DNA of 64,000 nt from Pseudonocardia humida (GTDB taxonomy: Bacteria > Actinomycetota > Actinomycetes > Mycobacteriales > Pseudonocardiaceae): contig NZ_JAGSOV010000039.1 of the NCBI RefSeq assembly GCF_023898865.1, positions 62,001-126,000 of the forward strand, written 5' to 3'. This document shows positions 37,001-47,500 of this stretch, in pieces (position 1 is the first letter of the stretch; each line of letters begins with the position of its first letter). The notes under the pieces are model-generated. The model ran no database searches and was not told where the DNA came from. It worked only from the letters and a program-made list of their open reading frames with translations. The position numbers were made by a program, and so were the translations under genes.

Positions 37001-39626
37001 CCCGGCCGAGCGCGAACGGGTGCTGCGGACCTGGAACGACACCGCTCGACCCGAGGTGTCCACGTCGGTGCCCACGCTGCTGGCCGCCCAGCGGGCGCGC
37101 AACCCCGACGCGGTCGCGCTCGTCGACGGCGACCGCCGGCTGACCCACGCCCAGCTGGGGAGGCGGGTGGCGACCCTGGCCGCCGAACTGCGCGCACGCG
37201 GGATCGGCATCGAGGACGTCGTCGCGATCGGGCTGCCGCGTTCGGCGGAGATGGTGGTCGGGCTGCTCGCGGTGATGGCGGCCGGCGCCGCCTTCGTGCC
37301 GCTCGAACCGGAGTGGCCGGCGAAGCGGCGCGCGGACCTGCTGGCCGAGTGCGCGGCCGCGCTGGTGCTGACCGGGCCCGGCGGCGTGGCCGACGCGCCG
37401 GTGCCGACGCTGGCGGTCGACCTCGACCGGCTCGCCCGCGCCCCTCGGGACCTGCCGCACATCCCGATCGACGGGCGCCAGATCGCCTACGTCATGTTCA
37501 CCTCCGGGTCGACCGGCCGGCCGAAGGGCGTGATGATCCGGCACGAGGCGATCTGCGCCCGGCTGGGCTGGCAGCGCGAGCTGCTCGGCTTCGGCTCCCC
37601 CGACGCCACCCTGTTCAAGGCACCGCTGTCGTTCGACATCTCGGTCAACGAGATCCTGCTGCCGCTGGTCTGCGGCGGCCGGGTGGTGATCGCCGAACCG
37701 GGCGCCGAGCGCGACCCCGAGCGCCTGCTGGAGCTGATCACCACCGAGGGCGTCACCTTCGTCTACCTGGTCTCGTCGATGCTCGCGGCGCTGCTGGACG
37801 TCCTCGACGAGGACACCGGCCGGGCGGGAACCGGGTTCGGCGGCCTGCGCCACGTCTGGTGCGGCGGCGAGGTGCTCACCCCCGAGCTGTTCGCGCGCTT
37901 CCGGGCCCGCACCGCGGTGACGCTCTACCACGGCTACGGCCCGGCGGAGACCACGATCGGGGTGTCGCACGTGGTCTACCGCGACGGCGCCGACCGCATC
38001 GCCACCTCGATCGGGCGGGCCAACCCCAGCACCCGGCTCTACGTGCTGGACCCGCACCTGCAGCCGGTCGGGGTCGGCGTGGCCGGGGAGCTCTACGTCG
38101 GCGGCTTCCTGGTCGGGCGCGGCTACGCCCGCCGGCCCGGGCTGACCGCGACGCGCTTCGTCGCCGACCCGTTCGGCCCGCCCGGCGGGGTGCTCTACCG
38201 GACCGGGGACGTCGTGCGCCGCGCGCCCGACGGGACCCTCGACTTCCTGGGCCGCGCCGACCACCAGGTCAAGATCCGCGGGATGCGGGTGGAGCCCGAG
38301 GAGGTCGAGGCCGTGCTGGCCACCCACCCGCGCGTCCGCGCCGCCGCCGTCGTCGCCCGGCCCGACGCCGCGGGCCGGCCGGCTCTGCACGGCTACGTCG
38401 CCGCGCCCGGTCTGGACGCCGGGGAGCTGCGTGCCTGGGCGGGCGGCGAGCTGCCTGCGCACCTCGTCCCGTCCGCCCTCGCGGTGCTGGACGCGCTGCC
38501 GCTGACCCCGAACGGCAAGCTCGACCGGCGGGCACTGGCTGCGATCGACCCGTCCGGCGGGGGGAGCGGCGGTCCGGGCACCCCGGTCGAGGCGGTGCTC
38601 TGCGCCGTCATGGCCGAGGTGCTCGGCCGGCCCGAGGTCGGCCCGGACGACGACTTCTTCGCCCTCGGCGGCCACTCCCTGCTGCTGCTGCGGGTGCGCG
38701 CCCGCATCCGCGAGCGGCTGGGCCGCGACATCGGCATCGCGACCCTGTTCGCCGTCCCCACCGTGCGCGGCCTCGCCGCCCACGTCGAGGCGGAGCAGCC
38801 CCCCGACGGCGCGGCCGCGCTGTCGCCGGTGGTCCCGCTGCACCGCGGCGCCGACACCGAGCCGCCGCTGGTCTGCGTGCACCCGGCCGGCGGGATGAGC
38901 TGGCAGTACGCCGGGCTCAAGCGCGTGCTGCCGTCGCGGCTGCCGATCCTGGGCGTGCAGTCCCCGGAACTGCTCGGCGGCACCGCTCCCACCGGGTCGC
39001 TGACCGCGCTGGCCGCGAGCTACGTCGACGAGCTGCTGCGGGTGCGCCCGCACGGGCCCTTCCGGTTGCTGGGCTGGTCGTTCGGCGGCTGCATCGCACA
39101 CGCCATGGCCGTCGAGCTCCAGGCGCGGGAGCACGAGATCGAGTTCCTGGGGCTGCTCGACGCCCTGCAATTCGACCCGGCCCACGACACCGTGCCGGCC
39201 GACGGGAGCGCCGCGCTGGTCCGGCTGCTGCGCGACACCGGCTACCCGCTCGCCGGGCCCGACCGGGAGGGCCTGACGGTCGCGCGGGCCACCCGGATCG
39301 TCCGCGCCGCGGGCGGCGTGCTGGGCGGGCTCGACGAGCGCGCGGTCGCCGCCGTGGTGCGCAGCTTCGTGGCCGGGGCCCGCATGCGCGCCGGGGCCGA
39401 GTACGGCGTGGTGCGCGGCGACGTCCTGTGCGTCGACGCGCTACGGGCCGACGACGGCACCCCGGCGACCCGGCGCGCGTCGGCGGCCTGGGCCCCGCAC
39501 GTCGCCGGCCGCCTCGACGTCGTCGGCGTCGACTTCCGGCACATCGACCTGCTCACCCCCGCGGCGCTCGACGAGATCGCGCCGCTGATCACCCCACGCC
39601 TGACCCTGCGGGAGGACCTGCGATGA
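28074..39626 (+). CDS. NRPS, three modules: C-A-T-C-A-T-E-C-A-T-TE
   Basis: A 3850-aa synthetase. Domains: C1 (HHILVDG 146-152), A1 (TSGSTG near 603), T1 (Ser990); C2 (HHVAADE from 1177), A2 (near 1649), T2 (Ser2038), E ([10 protein letters not shown] from 2216); C3 (HHLVLDG from 2686), A3 (near 3143), T3 (Ser3535); TE (GWSFGG, Ser3669; His3823). Hand-aligned ten-residue codes: A1 and A3 both DINYWGGIGK, the code I remember for formyl/hydroxy-ornithine; A2 DVLSAGFVYK, which I cannot assign. C1 and C3 begin [11 protein letters not shown], typical of domains accepting a D-residue, so this protein should follow the C-A-T-E synthetase. It would add hydroxyornithine, epimerised X and a second hydroxyornithine, then release the product. 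It is probably cytoplasmic. Confidence 0.93.
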   Translation: MTASPSLDDVLPLTPLQEGLLFHHRLDDAADTDVYTVLTVVELTGPADPGSLRAAVSRLAGRHAVLRSCFLAEDGDDPVQVVLRAVEPVWREVDLSAAPAAERDAALERLLDRERATRFDLAQAPLWRCVLVRLGPDVYRLVLASHHILVDGWSTQLLVADLVALCRGEAAAIGHRPYRDYARWAAEQDRAAALAAWSGALDGLPGPFLLAGPGAGGAPELPADIDITLPDAVQDGIEALRRTVGVTPNTVVQAAWGLLLGGELGGDDVVFGTTVAGRPPEVPGSGSLVGMFVNTLPVRVRLHPAEAVGELLARLQHEQARLLEHQHVGLAAVQRAVGVRELFDTLVVFESYPPAVDRPGAGRIRLAGVRIEDATHYPVALVAAPAGRGIALRLRHQPGRVDPARAGLLARRLVRILTQVVTDPAVPVGRLDRLTADERRRVVHDWNVTAAPAPARTVPELFAAQARRAPRARAVVDGGRQLTYRELDLRSGQLAARLRRQGAGPEAVVALLLPRGAELVVAALAALRAGAVFVPVDPDWPPARRDQVLAAAGAVAVLTGPARPAVPDRPVLVVDLGDWAFDDERVAGDPPLEGARLAYVMFTSGSTGTPKGAMLRHDAIAERLVWQTGLLGFGPDDAALFKAPTTFDISVNEYLLPLVAGGAVVVAAPGTERDPSALLELVRAGGVTFTYLVPSMLDAMLALPGAGEVLPAVRHVWCGGEVLTPELFERFRALSRATMYHGYGPAETTIGVSHVVYREGGRRMRTSIGRPNPNTRLHVLDGWLRPVPPGVDGELYVAGSLLGRGYVGDPAGTAARFVADPFGPPGTRLYRTGDIVRWAGDGTLEFVGRADNQVKVGGMRLELEEVEVALAASPAVAAAVASAPVGPTGQRRLVAHVVLQAGATVAEVEDWARSALPAYMVPSATVVLDALPMTPSGKLDRRALPEPRHTASGRAPGAPVEEILAGLVADLLGVPAVGADDDFFAAGGDSLLVTRLVGRVRAVLEADLSIRQVFAAPTVAGMAAALAGERPKRTRLQRGAPAPAGAAVEAPMSHAQQRLWFLDRLDGPGTAYTIPIAFDVDGPLDLAALRLAFGDLVARHEPLRTLLDDRDGTGVQVVAPPTGVPIEVVDVDPAPEAVQRAVARAAGRAFDLAAEPPLRITVLRLSPDRAVLVVLLHHVAADEGSVGPLFTDLAAAYRARAAGRDPALPPPPVHYRDYAVWQRALVDEAGEEFRAGLDFWRAALRDLPAEMALPTPVPVPAERSGAGGHVLQRLPEEVATGLRRLARASAATGFMVVHAALAALLARSGAGPDVVVGSPVSGRDDPALDELVGFFVNTLVLRADVSGDPTFRELLARVRAADLAAYAHQDVPFDRVVDAVAADRGTGRSPLFRVLLAYERPPALAPQLGGLAVAPRPVPITAAKFDLTVTVTEQPTGELDLRVEYARDLFDADAAAAFAGRLARLLGAAVADPDRPVRALPVLLPGEEPAVAAAPVPQPATVPDRIRAVARLVPDAVAVEGADGALTYARLLARADELAGRLRSAGVGRGDVVGLALPRDTGLVVAVLGVWAAGAAYLPLDPGHPLERTAFVLADAAPAVVLTTRALQDRLPATPERILLDDADGATGCVDGCVDAGADGRDVAYVIHTSGSTGRPKGVVVSHANLAAFADWLDPVLGPGQPDRVVLSTSLSFDVSLLELVGALTRGARLSVVEDAGALGGPGVAEGAFVSTVPSLMTALLDGGHDVRPGVLALGGEAFPAALLDEVGALVGNRPVWNFYGPTEATVYATVHRARPGTGSGPLVPIGLPRGATTAHVLDRWLAPVPPDVPGELYLGGPQVAQGYLGRPGLTATRFVADPFGAPGARLYRTGDVALRRRDGTLEFLGRVDDQVKVRGHRIEPAEVERVLEGHPAVARAIVVARADGPGGLRLVGYVAGPAGRAPDADALAAVRDAAAALLPDYMVPAVLVGLDRIPLSANGKVDRAALPAPDGPGAPTPRADRQPRTAAERVLAGIVAEVVGVPAVGVDDDFFALGGDSILSIQLVGRARSAGLQLSPRDVFTRRTVAALAAAAGPPSAHSGEPAASAVGTVPLTPIMRELVAAGPVPAGYTQQLVVATPAGLTREALDAALAALLVAHDVLRARLVADRGVLDVPPPAAGEAVLERIGAEPGDLAAAVVEAAARARDRIDPAAGRMLAGVWLDRAGAPGRLVLVAHHLVVDAASWRILVDDLAAAVERGARVERAGTSFRGWARALHAAAAGPRVVAGLDHWRRVLGSAERFLSPGPVDRRAVAGRLTRTLPVDATAAVLTTLPERVHAGPDDVLLAGLALAAAAGGRRALVVAREGHGRDEELVAGAALSRAVGWFTAVHPVRLDVSDVDVTDALAGGSAARRAVTGVKEALRAAPAGTGYGLLRHLVGALDGLDEPEILVNYLGRTTASTRAWAPAPENAALAAAAPAVLTHPVEVGAVAVDAGRGAELEITWTWAEGVDAAGVERLADGWLRALGALARHAAAAPTGHTPSDLLVRGLTQDEVDELDRRHPGLRDVWPLTPLQEGLLFHAELAAARGPDEPDVYHLQVTAELHGVDPARLRAAAGTVLARHPQLTAVFPRRPGGDAVQVVPRPGPVPWREVDVRGADDPDGECARLLDEQRLRRFALAGPDPLLRLLLARLDDGRHVLALTAHHLVLDGWSVALLLGDLLDAYAAGPDAPPPTSAAPYREHLARLAGADRGAAVAAWRAALHGVEENSLLSPGAPAGVALPVRSTRALPDGVRAAARRAGVTVAVLLHTAWGLTLARSLGRDDVVFGSTVSGRAPGAGATIGLLATTVPVRVRLRAAEPVDALLRRVQDEQAALLDHQQVGPADVGAGQGRASDLFDTLVVVENYPVDQDRIAAVAARSGLRIGAVRTADATHYPLAVVFEGTDGADPRVTLARRPGAVDADLAAVLADRLDTVLRALIGEPRTPVGAIGALGPAERERVLRTWNDTARPEVSTSVPTLLAAQRARNPDAVALVDGDRRLTHAQLGRRVATLAAELRARGIGIEDVVAIGLPRSAEMVVGLLAVMAAGAAFVPLEPEWPAKRRADLLAECAAALVLTGPGGVADAPVPTLAVDLDRLARAPRDLPHIPIDGRQIAYVMFTSGSTGRPKGVMIRHEAICARLGWQRELLGFGSPDATLFKAPLSFDISVNEILLPLVCGGRVVIAEPGAERDPERLLELITTEGVTFVYLVSSMLAALLDVLDEDTGRAGTGFGGLRHVWCGGEVLTPELFARFRARTAVTLYHGYGPAETTIGVSHVVYRDGADRIATSIGRANPSTRLYVLDPHLQPVGVGVAGELYVGGFLVGRGYARRPGLTATRFVADPFGPPGGVLYRTGDVVRRAPDGTLDFLGRADHQVKIRGMRVEPEEVEAVLATHPRVRAAAVVARPDAAGRPALHGYVAAPGLDAGELRAWAGGELPAHLVPSALAVLDALPLTPNGKLDRRALAAIDPSGGGSGGPGTPVEAVLCAVMAEVLGRPEVGPDDDFFALGGHSLLLLRVRARIRERLGRDIGIATLFAVPTVRGLAAHVEAEQPPDGAAALSPVVPLHRGADTEPPLVCVHPAGGMSWQYAGLKRVLPSRLPILGVQSPELLGGTAPTGSLTALAASYVDELLRVRPHGPFRLLGWSFGGCIAHAMAVELQAREHEIEFLGLLDALQFDPAHDTVPADGSAALVRLLRDTGYPLAGPDREGLTVARATRIVRAAGGVLGGLDERAVAAVVRSFVAGARMRAGAEYGVVRGDVLCVDALRADDGTPATRRASAAWAPHVAGRLDVVGVDFRHIDLLTPAALDEIAPLITPRLTLREDLR

Positions 39627-39664
39627 CCGACGGCCGACCGGCGCCGGACCCGGGTGCGCGATGA
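39623..39664 (+). CDS. 13-codon bridging mini-ORF
   Basis: [13 protein letters not shown]. Its ATG overlaps the NRPS stop (ATGA, 39623-39626) and its own stop overlaps the next gene's start (ATGA, 39661-39664). It could carry ribosomes from the NRPS to the salicylate synthase gene by termination-reinitiation. It is too short for a domain, and its translation is unproven. Confidence 0.35.
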   Translation: MTDGRPAPDPGAR

Positions 39665-41016
39665 GCGCGCCGACCCACGACGCCCGCACCCGCGTCGGGG
39701 AACCCCTGCCGACCGCGGCCGCGCTGCGGCTCGTGCGCGACCGACCCGGCCCCTTCGTCCTCTACGAGCGCGGCGGGAGCTGGTCGCTCGGGCTGGGCGC
39801 GCGGCACGAGGTGGTGGTCCGGGCCGGCGGGGTCGAGCTGCGCTCCGGCGGGGAGGTCCGGCGGCGGCTGCCGGCCGACCGGCACGTGCTGCGCCGGGTC
39901 GGGGAGCTGGCCGCCGAGGTCGGCGCGCCGGGCTCGCGGGCCTACGGCTGGGCGGCGTTCGAGCTGGCCCACCTGCTGCGCGGCGGCCCGGTGCCCGGCG
40001 GGCAGCCGCTGCTGCACCTGGTCCTGCCCGAGCACGAGGTCCGGTCCGGGCCCGCCGGGACCGACGTCCGCACCGGCGACGGGGCCGACCCGGGCGCGCT
40101 GCTGGCCGCGCTGACCGCCGCCCCCGGGACCGCGCCGCCCGCCCCGCTGGTGGTGGACGAGCGCCGCGGCGGCGCCGCCTACCGCGCGGCCGTCGCCGCC
40201 GCCATCGACGACATCCGGGCCGGGCGGCTGCTGAAGGTCATCCTGTCCCGGGTCGTCGAGGTCGACGAGCCGGTCGACCTCGTCGCCACCTACGCGGTGG
40301 GTCGCCGGGACAACACCCCGGCCCGGTCCTACCTGCTCGACGTCGGCGGGCTGCGGGCCGCCGGGTTCAGCCCGGAGACCGTCGTCGAGGTCGGTGCCGG
40401 CGGCGAGGTCAGCACCCAGCCGCTGGCCGGCACCCGCGCGCTGTCGGGCGACCGCGAGATCGACGGGCGGCTGCGCGCCGAGCTGGTCGACGACCCCAAG
40501 GAGGTCTTCGAGCACGCGATCTCCGTGCGCGACGCGCAGGCCGAGCTGGCCGGGCTGTGCGCCCCGGGCAGCGTGCGGGTCGCGGAGTTCATGGCGGTCA
40601 AGGCCCGGGGCAGCGTGCAGCACCTCGCCTCCCGGGTCAGCGGGCGGCTGGGCGCGGGGGTGAGCGGCTGGGACGCGCTGGGCCGGCTCTTCCCGGCGAT
40701 CACCGTCACCGGGGTGCCCAAGCCGGCCGCGCTGGAGGCCATCCGGCGCTACGAGACCGAGCCGCGCGGGATGTACGGCGGGGTGGTCCTGACCGCCGAC
40801 GCCGACGGCGCCCTCGACGCCGCGCTCGTGCTGCGCACGGTCTTCCAGCGCGGGGGCCGGACCTGGCTGCGCGCCGGCGCCGGGATCGTCGGGCCGTCCG
40901 ATCCGGCCCGGGAGCTGGAGGAGAGCTGCGAGAAGCTGCGCAGCGTCAGCCGCTTCCTCGTGCCCGCCCGGGTCCCCGCCGAGCACACCGCACCCGTGGG
41001 AGGGAGCCGACGATGA
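39661..41016 (+). CDS. Salicylate synthase (MbtI/Irp9 type)
   Basis: A 451-aa chorismate-binding enzyme that would convert chorismate to isochorismate and then salicylate plus pyruvate. The family core is present: the RLLKVILSRVVEV lysine (Lys192), STQPLAGTRAL, DDPKEVFEHAISVRDAQ, EFMAVKARGSVQHLASRVSG, and the C-terminal MYGGVVLTAD and LRAGAGIVGPSDP. One protein without a separate isochorismate pyruvate-lyase points to the bifunctional MbtI type. Anthranilate or plain isochorismate synthase are less likely because no 2,3-dihydroxybenzoate genes are present. The ATG overlaps the mini-ORF stop and its own stop overlaps the next NRPS start. Confidence 0.88.
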   Translation: MSAPTHDARTRVGEPLPTAAALRLVRDRPGPFVLYERGGSWSLGLGARHEVVVRAGGVELRSGGEVRRRLPADRHVLRRVGELAAEVGAPGSRAYGWAAFELAHLLRGGPVPGGQPLLHLVLPEHEVRSGPAGTDVRTGDGADPGALLAALTAAPGTAPPAPLVVDERRGGAAYRAAVAAAIDDIRAGRLLKVILSRVVEVDEPVDLVATYAVGRRDNTPARSYLLDVGGLRAAGFSPETVVEVGAGGEVSTQPLAGTRALSGDREIDGRLRAELVDDPKEVFEHAISVRDAQAELAGLCAPGSVRVAEFMAVKARGSVQHLASRVSGRLGAGVSGWDALGRLFPAITVTGVPKPAALEAIRRYETEPRGMYGGVVLTADADGALDAALVLRTVFQRGGRTWLRAGAGIVGPSDPARELEESCEKLRSVSRFLVPARVPAEHTAPVGGSRR

Positions 41017-44000
41017 CCGGCACCGACATCGGCTGGAGCGCCGCGGACCTGCGCGCGGCGGTCGCCGCGGCGGTCGAGGAGGACGCCGCCGACCTCGCCG
41101 CCGAGGACAACCTCTTCGAGCTCGGGCTGGACTCGATGGCGCTGATCCGGCTGGTCGCGGCCTGGCGGGCCACCGGGACCGAGGTGGCCTTCGAAGAGCT
41201 GGCCGAGGACCCCACCCTGGCCGCCTGGGACCGGCTGCGGGTCGAACGTGCCGGCGCCGGGACCGCCGCGACGGCGCCGGGCCCGACCGGCGACCACCGG
41301 TCCGACGGCCCGTTCCCGCTGGCCCGGCTCCAGCACGCGTACTGGATCGGGCGCTCGCCCAGCCAGCCGCTCGGCGGCGTCGCCGCGCACCTCTACACCG
41401 AGTTCGACCGCCCGCCCGGCGCCCGGCCCCTGCAGCCCGCGCGGCTGCGGGCGGCCCTGGACGCCCTGGTGGCCCGGCACGAGATGCTGCGCGCCCGGTT
41501 CACCGACAACGGCGAGCAGGAGGTCCTGGCCGCGGCCGGCTGGCGCGGGCTGCGGGTGCACGACCTGACCGGCCTCGACGCCGCCGGGGTCGAGGCCCGG
41601 CTGGCCGAGGTCCGCGACGCGCTGTCGCACCAGCTGCTCGACGTCGAGCGCGGCGAGGTGTTCTCGGTCGCGCTGAGCCTGCTGCCCGGCGGCGCGACGC
41701 GGCTGCACGTCGACGTCGACATGCTCGCCGGCGACGCGGTCAGCTACCGCATCCTGCTGGCCGACCTCGCCCGGCTCTGCGCGGACCCCGACCGCCCCCC
41801 GGAACCCGTCGGGTACCGGTTCCGCGACTACCTCGCCGAGCTCGGGCACCGCCGCGCCGACCGGGTCGCGGCCGACGCGCGCTGGTGGGCCGAGCGGCTG
41901 GCCGACCTGCCCGGCGCCCCGGACCTGCCGCTGGCCCCGGAACGCCCGGGCGCGCCGGCGAGGTCGGTGCGCCGGCACGTGGTGCTGTCCGCGGCCGACA
42001 AGGCCGCGCTGTCCGCGGCCGCCCGCCGCCACGGCCTCACCCCGGCCATGGCCCTGGCCACGGCGTTCGCCGAGGTGGTGGGCGCCTGGAGCAGCGAGCC
42101 CCGGTTCCTGCTCAACGTGCCCACCTTCGACCGCGAGCCCCTGCACCCCGCGGTGGCCGACCTCGTCGGCGACTTCACCAGCTCGGTGCTGCTCGAGGTC
42201 GACCTGACCGAGCCGCTCGGGTTCGCCGAGCGCGCCCGGGCGCTCCAGGCCCGGATGCACTCCGCCGCCGGGCACGTGCACTACTCCGGTGTCGAGGTGC
42301 TGCGCGACCTGGCCCGCGCCCGCGGCCAGCAGATGATCGCCCCGGTCGTGTTCACCAGCGCGCTGAGCCTGGGCGAGCTCTACGACGACACCGTCCGCGA
42401 GACCCTCGGCGAGCCGGTCTGGACGCTCTCCCAGGGCCCGCAGGTGCTGCTCGACGCGCAGGTCACCGAGTTCGGCGGCGGGCTGCTGGTCAACTGGGAC
42501 CTGCGCGCCGACCGGTTCGCCGACGGGGTCGTCGACGCGATGTTCGGCGCCTACCGGCGCCTGGTCGAGGCGCTGGTCGCGGGCCCGGAGGCGGCGTGGA
42601 CCGGGCCGGTGCCCGACCTGCGCCCGCCCGCCCAGGCCGCGGTCCGCGCCCGGGTCAACGCCACCGCGGCCCCGCGCAGCGGCCGGTTGCTGCACCAGGG
42701 ATTCTTCGCCCGCGCCGCCGACACCCCCGGGGCGCCGGCCCTGCTGTGGGGGCGCGCCGGGGTGCTGTCCTACGGCGAGCTGGCCGAGCGCGCGCTGCGC
42801 GTGGCCGGTGCGCTGCACGCCGCCGGGACCGCGCCCGGCGACGCGGTCGGCGTCCGGCTGCCCAAGGGCCCCGACCAGGTCGTCGCGGTCCTCGGGGTGC
42901 TCGCCGCGGGGGGCTGCTACGTCCCCATCGGCGTCGAGCAGCCCCCGGCGCGGGCCGGGCGCATCGTCGACACCGCAGGCGTCGGGCTGGTGCTCGGCCA
43001 CGCCGACGGCGCGCCTGCGGGCGTGCGGGTCGTCGGGCTGGCCGCGGCGCTGGCCGCCGCGCCGCTGGCCGCGCCCGTGCCGGGCGACGAGGAGGACCGG
43101 GCCTACCTGCTGTTCACCTCCGGCTCGACCGGCGAGCCGAAGGGCGTGGAGGTCCCGCACCGGGCGGCGATGGCCACCCTCGACGACCTCGTCGAGCGCT
43201 TCGGGATCGGCGCCGCCGACCGCACCCTCGCCGTCTCCGCCCTCGACTTCGACCTGTCGGTGTTCGACATCTTCGCCCCGCTGGGCGAGGGTGGGGCGGT
43301 CGTGGTGGTGGGTGCGGACGAGCGGACCGACGCCACCCGGTGGGCGGCGCTGGTCCGCGAGCGCGGCGTGACCGTGCTCAACTGCGTACCCGCGCTGCTG
43401 GACATGCTGCTCAGCTGCGGCGAACCCCTCGGCGACGGGCTGCGCGCCGTGCTGCTGGGCGGCGACCGGGTCGGGGTCGACCTGCCCGGCCGGCTGCGCG
43501 CGGTGCGACCCGGGTGCCGGTTCGCCGGTCTCGGCGGCACCACCGAGACCGCGATCCACTCCACGGTCTGCGAGGTGCCCGACGGCGGGCCGGTCCCCGC
43601 GGACTGGCGCAGCGTGCCCTACGGGACGCCGCTGCACAACGTCGCGCTGCGGGTCGTCGACCGGCACGGCCGCGACGCCCCGGACTTGGTGCCCGGCGAG
43701 CTGTGGATCGGCGGCGACGGCGTCGCGCTGGGCTACCGCGGCGACCCGGAGCGCACCGCCGACCGGTTCCCCGTGCACGACGGGCGCCGCTGGTACCGCA
43801 CCGGCGACCTCGCCCGCTACCGCCCCGACGGCTGCGTGGAGTTCCTCGGCCGCCGCGACAACCAGGTGAAGGTCCGCGGGTTCCGCATCGAGCTCGGTGA
43901 GATCGAGGCCGCCCTCACCGCGGACGACCGGGTCGGCGACGCGGTCGCGGCCGTCGTCGGCGGCCGGCTGGTGGCCGCGGCCACCCCGGCCGGCCCGGCA

Positions 44001-44543
44001 CCGGATCCCGACGGGCTGCGCGCGGCGCTGCGCGACCGGGTGCCCCCGCACATGGTCCCCGACCGGGTCGTGCTGCTGGAGGCGATGCCGCTCAGCGGCA
44101 ACGGCAAGGTCGACCGGGCCGCGGTGACCGCCCGGCTCACCTCGGCCGCGCCGGCGGCGGGCACCTCGGCCCCGCTCACCGATCCCGTGCAGCGGGTCGT
44201 GGCCCTGGTCTGGTCCGAGGTGCTGGCCGAGGCCGGCGCGCCCGTCGACGGGATCGGCGCCGACGACGAGTTCGTGGCGCTGGGCGGCGACTCCGTGCTG
44301 GCCACCGCCGTCGTCGCCCGGCTGCGCGAGGCGCTCGACAGCGCTGCGCCGTCGGTGCGGCTGCTGTTCGCCGCGCCCGGCGTCGCCGGGTTGGCCGCGG
44401 CGCTGCGGGCCCGCGACGCCGCCGACGGCGAGCCCGGGCGGACCGCGCGGGCCGCCGAGATCTACCTGGAGGTGGCCGGGATGAGCGACGACGAGGTCGG
44501 CGCCGCGCTCGGCGCCGCCGACGGCACCGGGGCGGGCGGGTGA
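41013..44543 (+). CDS. NRPS loading/heterocyclising protein: ArCP-Cy-A-T
   Basis: A 1176-aa protein organised like MbtB. An aryl carrier domain comes first ([13 protein letters not shown], Ser41). A heterocyclisation domain follows, with the Cy signature DMLAGDAVS (Asp236, Asp241, Ser244) replacing HHxxxDG. An adenylation domain (TSGSTG near 702) has the hand-read code DLFNLGLIHK, and a final carrier has Ser1094. No TE. It would receive salicylate from the AMP ligase, condense it with Ser, Thr or Cys and cyclise to an oxazoline or thiazoline. The code resembles Cys codes (DLYNLSLIWK) but differs at several places, so the residue is left open. Its stop overlaps the next NRPS start (GTGA). Confidence 0.92.
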   Translation: MTGTDIGWSAADLRAAVAAAVEEDAADLAAEDNLFELGLDSMALIRLVAAWRATGTEVAFEELAEDPTLAAWDRLRVERAGAGTAATAPGPTGDHRSDGPFPLARLQHAYWIGRSPSQPLGGVAAHLYTEFDRPPGARPLQPARLRAALDALVARHEMLRARFTDNGEQEVLAAAGWRGLRVHDLTGLDAAGVEARLAEVRDALSHQLLDVERGEVFSVALSLLPGGATRLHVDVDMLAGDAVSYRILLADLARLCADPDRPPEPVGYRFRDYLAELGHRRADRVAADARWWAERLADLPGAPDLPLAPERPGAPARSVRRHVVLSAADKAALSAAARRHGLTPAMALATAFAEVVGAWSSEPRFLLNVPTFDREPLHPAVADLVGDFTSSVLLEVDLTEPLGFAERARALQARMHSAAGHVHYSGVEVLRDLARARGQQMIAPVVFTSALSLGELYDDTVRETLGEPVWTLSQGPQVLLDAQVTEFGGGLLVNWDLRADRFADGVVDAMFGAYRRLVEALVAGPEAAWTGPVPDLRPPAQAAVRARVNATAAPRSGRLLHQGFFARAADTPGAPALLWGRAGVLSYGELAERALRVAGALHAAGTAPGDAVGVRLPKGPDQVVAVLGVLAAGGCYVPIGVEQPPARAGRIVDTAGVGLVLGHADGAPAGVRVVGLAAALAAAPLAAPVPGDEEDRAYLLFTSGSTGEPKGVEVPHRAAMATLDDLVERFGIGAADRTLAVSALDFDLSVFDIFAPLGEGGAVVVVGADERTDATRWAALVRERGVTVLNCVPALLDMLLSCGEPLGDGLRAVLLGGDRVGVDLPGRLRAVRPGCRFAGLGGTTETAIHSTVCEVPDGGPVPADWRSVPYGTPLHNVALRVVDRHGRDAPDLVPGELWIGGDGVALGYRGDPERTADRFPVHDGRRWYRTGDLARYRPDGCVEFLGRRDNQVKVRGFRIELGEIEAALTADDRVGDAVAAVVGGRLVAAATPAGPAPDPDGLRAALRDRVPPHMVPDRVVLLEAMPLSGNGKVDRAAVTARLTSAAPAAGTSAPLTDPVQRVVALVWSEVLAEAGAPVDGIGADDEFVALGGDSVLATAVVARLREALDSAAPSVRLLFAAPGVAGLAAALRARDAADGEPGRTARAAEIYLEVAGMSDDEVGAALGAADGTGAGG

Positions 44544-47500
44544 GGGCCGGCACCGACCGGGCCGCGGCCCGGCGCCGGTTGCTGGAGCAGCGCCGGCGGG
44601 CCGCGGGACTGACCGCCGCGGACCCCGCCGGCCCGGTGCCCCGCGACCGCGCGCACCCGGCGCCGCTCTCGCTCGCCCAGCAGCGGATGTGGGTCCAGCA
44701 GCGGCTGCACCCCGACAGCGCCGCCTACAACGTCGCGCTGCGCGTCGACCTGCACGGGCCACTCGACGCGGCGGCGCTGCGGGCGGCGTTCACCGGGCTC
44801 GTCGCCCGGCACGAGGTGCTGCGCAGCACCGTCGAGGAGGGCCGCGACGGCGTGGCGCACCAGCGCGTGCACCCGCCCGGGCCGGTGGCGCTGCCGCTGG
44901 TGGACCTCACCGGGCACGCCCGGGCCGACGCGGAGCTGGACGCGCTGGCCGCCCGGGCGGCGGCGGGACTCTACGACCTGACCCGGGACCCGCCGATGCG
45001 GCTGACCCTGGTGCGGCGCTCGGCCGCGCACCACGTGCTCGTGCTGGTCGTGCACCACATCGCCTGGGACGGCCTGACCTGGAACGCCATCTGCGCGGAC
45101 GTCGGGGCGCTGTACCGGGCCGCGGTCGCCGGGGCCCGCGCCGAGCTGCCCCCGCTGCCCCTGCAGTACGCCGACTTCGCCGCGTGGCAGCGCGGCGAGC
45201 ACGGGACCGCCCGGCAGGACGCCCAGCTCGCGCACTGGCGCCGGGTGCTCACCCCGTTGCCCGAGCAGCTCGACCTGCCCACCGACCGGCCGCACCCGGC
45301 GGCGCCCACCGACCGCGGCGGGCGGCTGTCGCGGGTGCTCGACCCGCGGCTGGTCGACGGGATCGCGCGGCTGGGCCGGGAGAGCGGCCACACCCCGTTC
45401 ATGGTCGTGCTGGGCGCGGTCGCGGCGCTGCTGCACCGGCACACGGGGGCCGTCGACATCCCGCTGGGCACCGCCACGATGAACCGCGACCACGCCGACC
45501 TGGAGCGGCTGGTCGGCAACTTCGGCAACAACCTGGTCCTGCGCCTCGACCTGGCCGGCCGGCCCGGGTTCCGCGACCTGCTCGGGCGCGTCGCCGGCAC
45601 CGCCGTGGACGCGTTCGCCCACCAGGACCTGGCCTACGACCGGCTGGTCGCGGAGCTGCGCCCGCCGCGGGTGCCCGGGCGCAACCCGCTCTACTCGGTG
45701 ATGCTGCTGTTCCTCACCCAGGGCCTGCGCGGGCTCGACCTGCCCGGGATCACCAGCGCGTTCCGCGGCATCCCGAACGGCACCACCCAGTTCGACCTCT
45801 CGCTGGAGGTGTTCCTGGTGGGGCCGCGGCTGGAGGTCGAGGCCACCTACAGCGCCGAGCTGTTCGACGAGGCGACCGTCGGCGCGCTGCTGGAGCGGCT
45901 GGAGCGGCTGCTCGCGGCCGCGCTGGCCGAGCCCGACCGGCCGGTGGCCGACCTCGACCTGCTCACCGCCGCCGACCGGGCCGCGCTGGCCGCGCTGCGG
46001 CCCGAAGCGCCCCGGGCACCGGTCGCCACCACCCTGCCCGCGCTGTTCGCCGCCCAGGTGCGCCGCACCCCGCGGGCCGCTGCGGTCGGCGCCGGAGCGG
46101 ACCGGCTGAGCTACGCCGAGCTGGACGCCCGGGCCAACCGGCTGGCCCGGATGCTGATCGGGCGCGACGTCGGGCCGGGCGACCTGGTCGCCCTGGTGCT
46201 CCCGCGGGCCCCCGAGCTGCTGGTCGGGACCCTGGGCGTGCTGGCCGCCGGCGCGGCCTACCTGCCGCTCGACCCGGACCTGCCGCCCGAGCGGATGCGG
46301 GCCCTGCTCGCCGACGCCGGGCCGGCCGCGGTGGTCGCCACGGGGGAGACCACGGCGGCCGTCCCCGCGGACGCCGGCCCGATCGTCCTCGACGATCCGG
46401 GGACCGCGGCCGCCCTGGCCGCCCTCGACCCGGGCGCCGTCACCGACGCCGAGCGGACCCGTCCGCTGCGCCCCGCCGACGCCGCCTACGTGATCTACAC
46501 GTCCGGCTCGACCGGCGCCCCGAAGGGCGTCGTCGTCGAGCACCGCAACGTCCTGGCGCTGCTGGAGGCCGCGCGCGACGTCGTCGAGCCCCGACCCGAC
46601 GACGTGTGGACCCTGTTCCACTCGGCGGCCTTCGACTTCTCGGTCTGGGAGATCTGGGGCGCGCTGGCTCACGGCGCCCGGGTGCAGGTCGTGCCGCGGC
46701 CGGTCACCCGCTCCCCGGAGGACTTCGTGGACCTGCTGGTGGCCGCCGGGGCGACCGTGCTCAACCAGACGCCCTCGGCGTTCGCCGAGGTGGGTCCGGC
46801 GATCCTGGGCCGCCGGGTGGCCGGACGGCCGGTTCCGCCGCTGCGCGCGGTCGTGTTCGGCGGCGAGGCGCTGGACCCCTCGACCCTGCGCGAGTGGCTC
46901 GCCGCGCACGGGCCCGACGGCCCGCGCATGGTCAACATGTACGGGATCACCGAGACCACGGTCCACGTCACCCGCACCACCCTCGACCCGGCCGCGGCCC
47001 GCAGCCCGCGCAGCGTCATCGGCCGCGGGCTGCCCGGCTTCGAGGTCCACCTGCTCGACGCGGCACTGCGGCCGGTGCCCCCCGGCGTCGTCGGGGAGCT
47101 GTACCTCGGCGGCCCGCAGGTCACCTGCGGCTACCTGCACCGGCCCGGGCTCACCGCGGCCCGGTTCGTCGCCGACCCGGTCCGCCCGGGCGCGCGGCTC
47201 TACCGCTCCGGGGACACCGCCCGGCTGCGCGACGGGCAGCTGGAGTACGTCGGGCGCGGCGACGACCAGCTCAAGGTGCGCGGCTTCCGGATCGAGCCCG
47301 CGGAGATCGTCGCGGCGCTGCTGGGGCACCCCGGCGTGGAACGGGCGGTCGTGGTCCGCCGCGACGGGGGCGGCTCGCTGGTGGCCTACGTCGTCCCGTC
47401 CGGCGCGGTCGGCGAGCTGGACGTCCCCGGCGTGCGGGCCCACCTGCGGGCGCGGCTGCCCGAGCACATGGTGCCCGCGCAGGTCGTGCCCGTCGCGCGG

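Noticed and set aside
27906-39185. Very long open frame on the minus strand opposite the large NRPS
   Set aside because: The translation is low-complexity Arg/Gly/Pro/Gln/His sequence without domains; it mirrors the codon bias of the NRPS on the other strand.
39661-41016. Anthranilate synthase component I
   Set aside because: No glutamine amidotransferase partner is nearby, and the neighbouring genes are those of an aryl-capped siderophore; MbtI-type motifs fit better.
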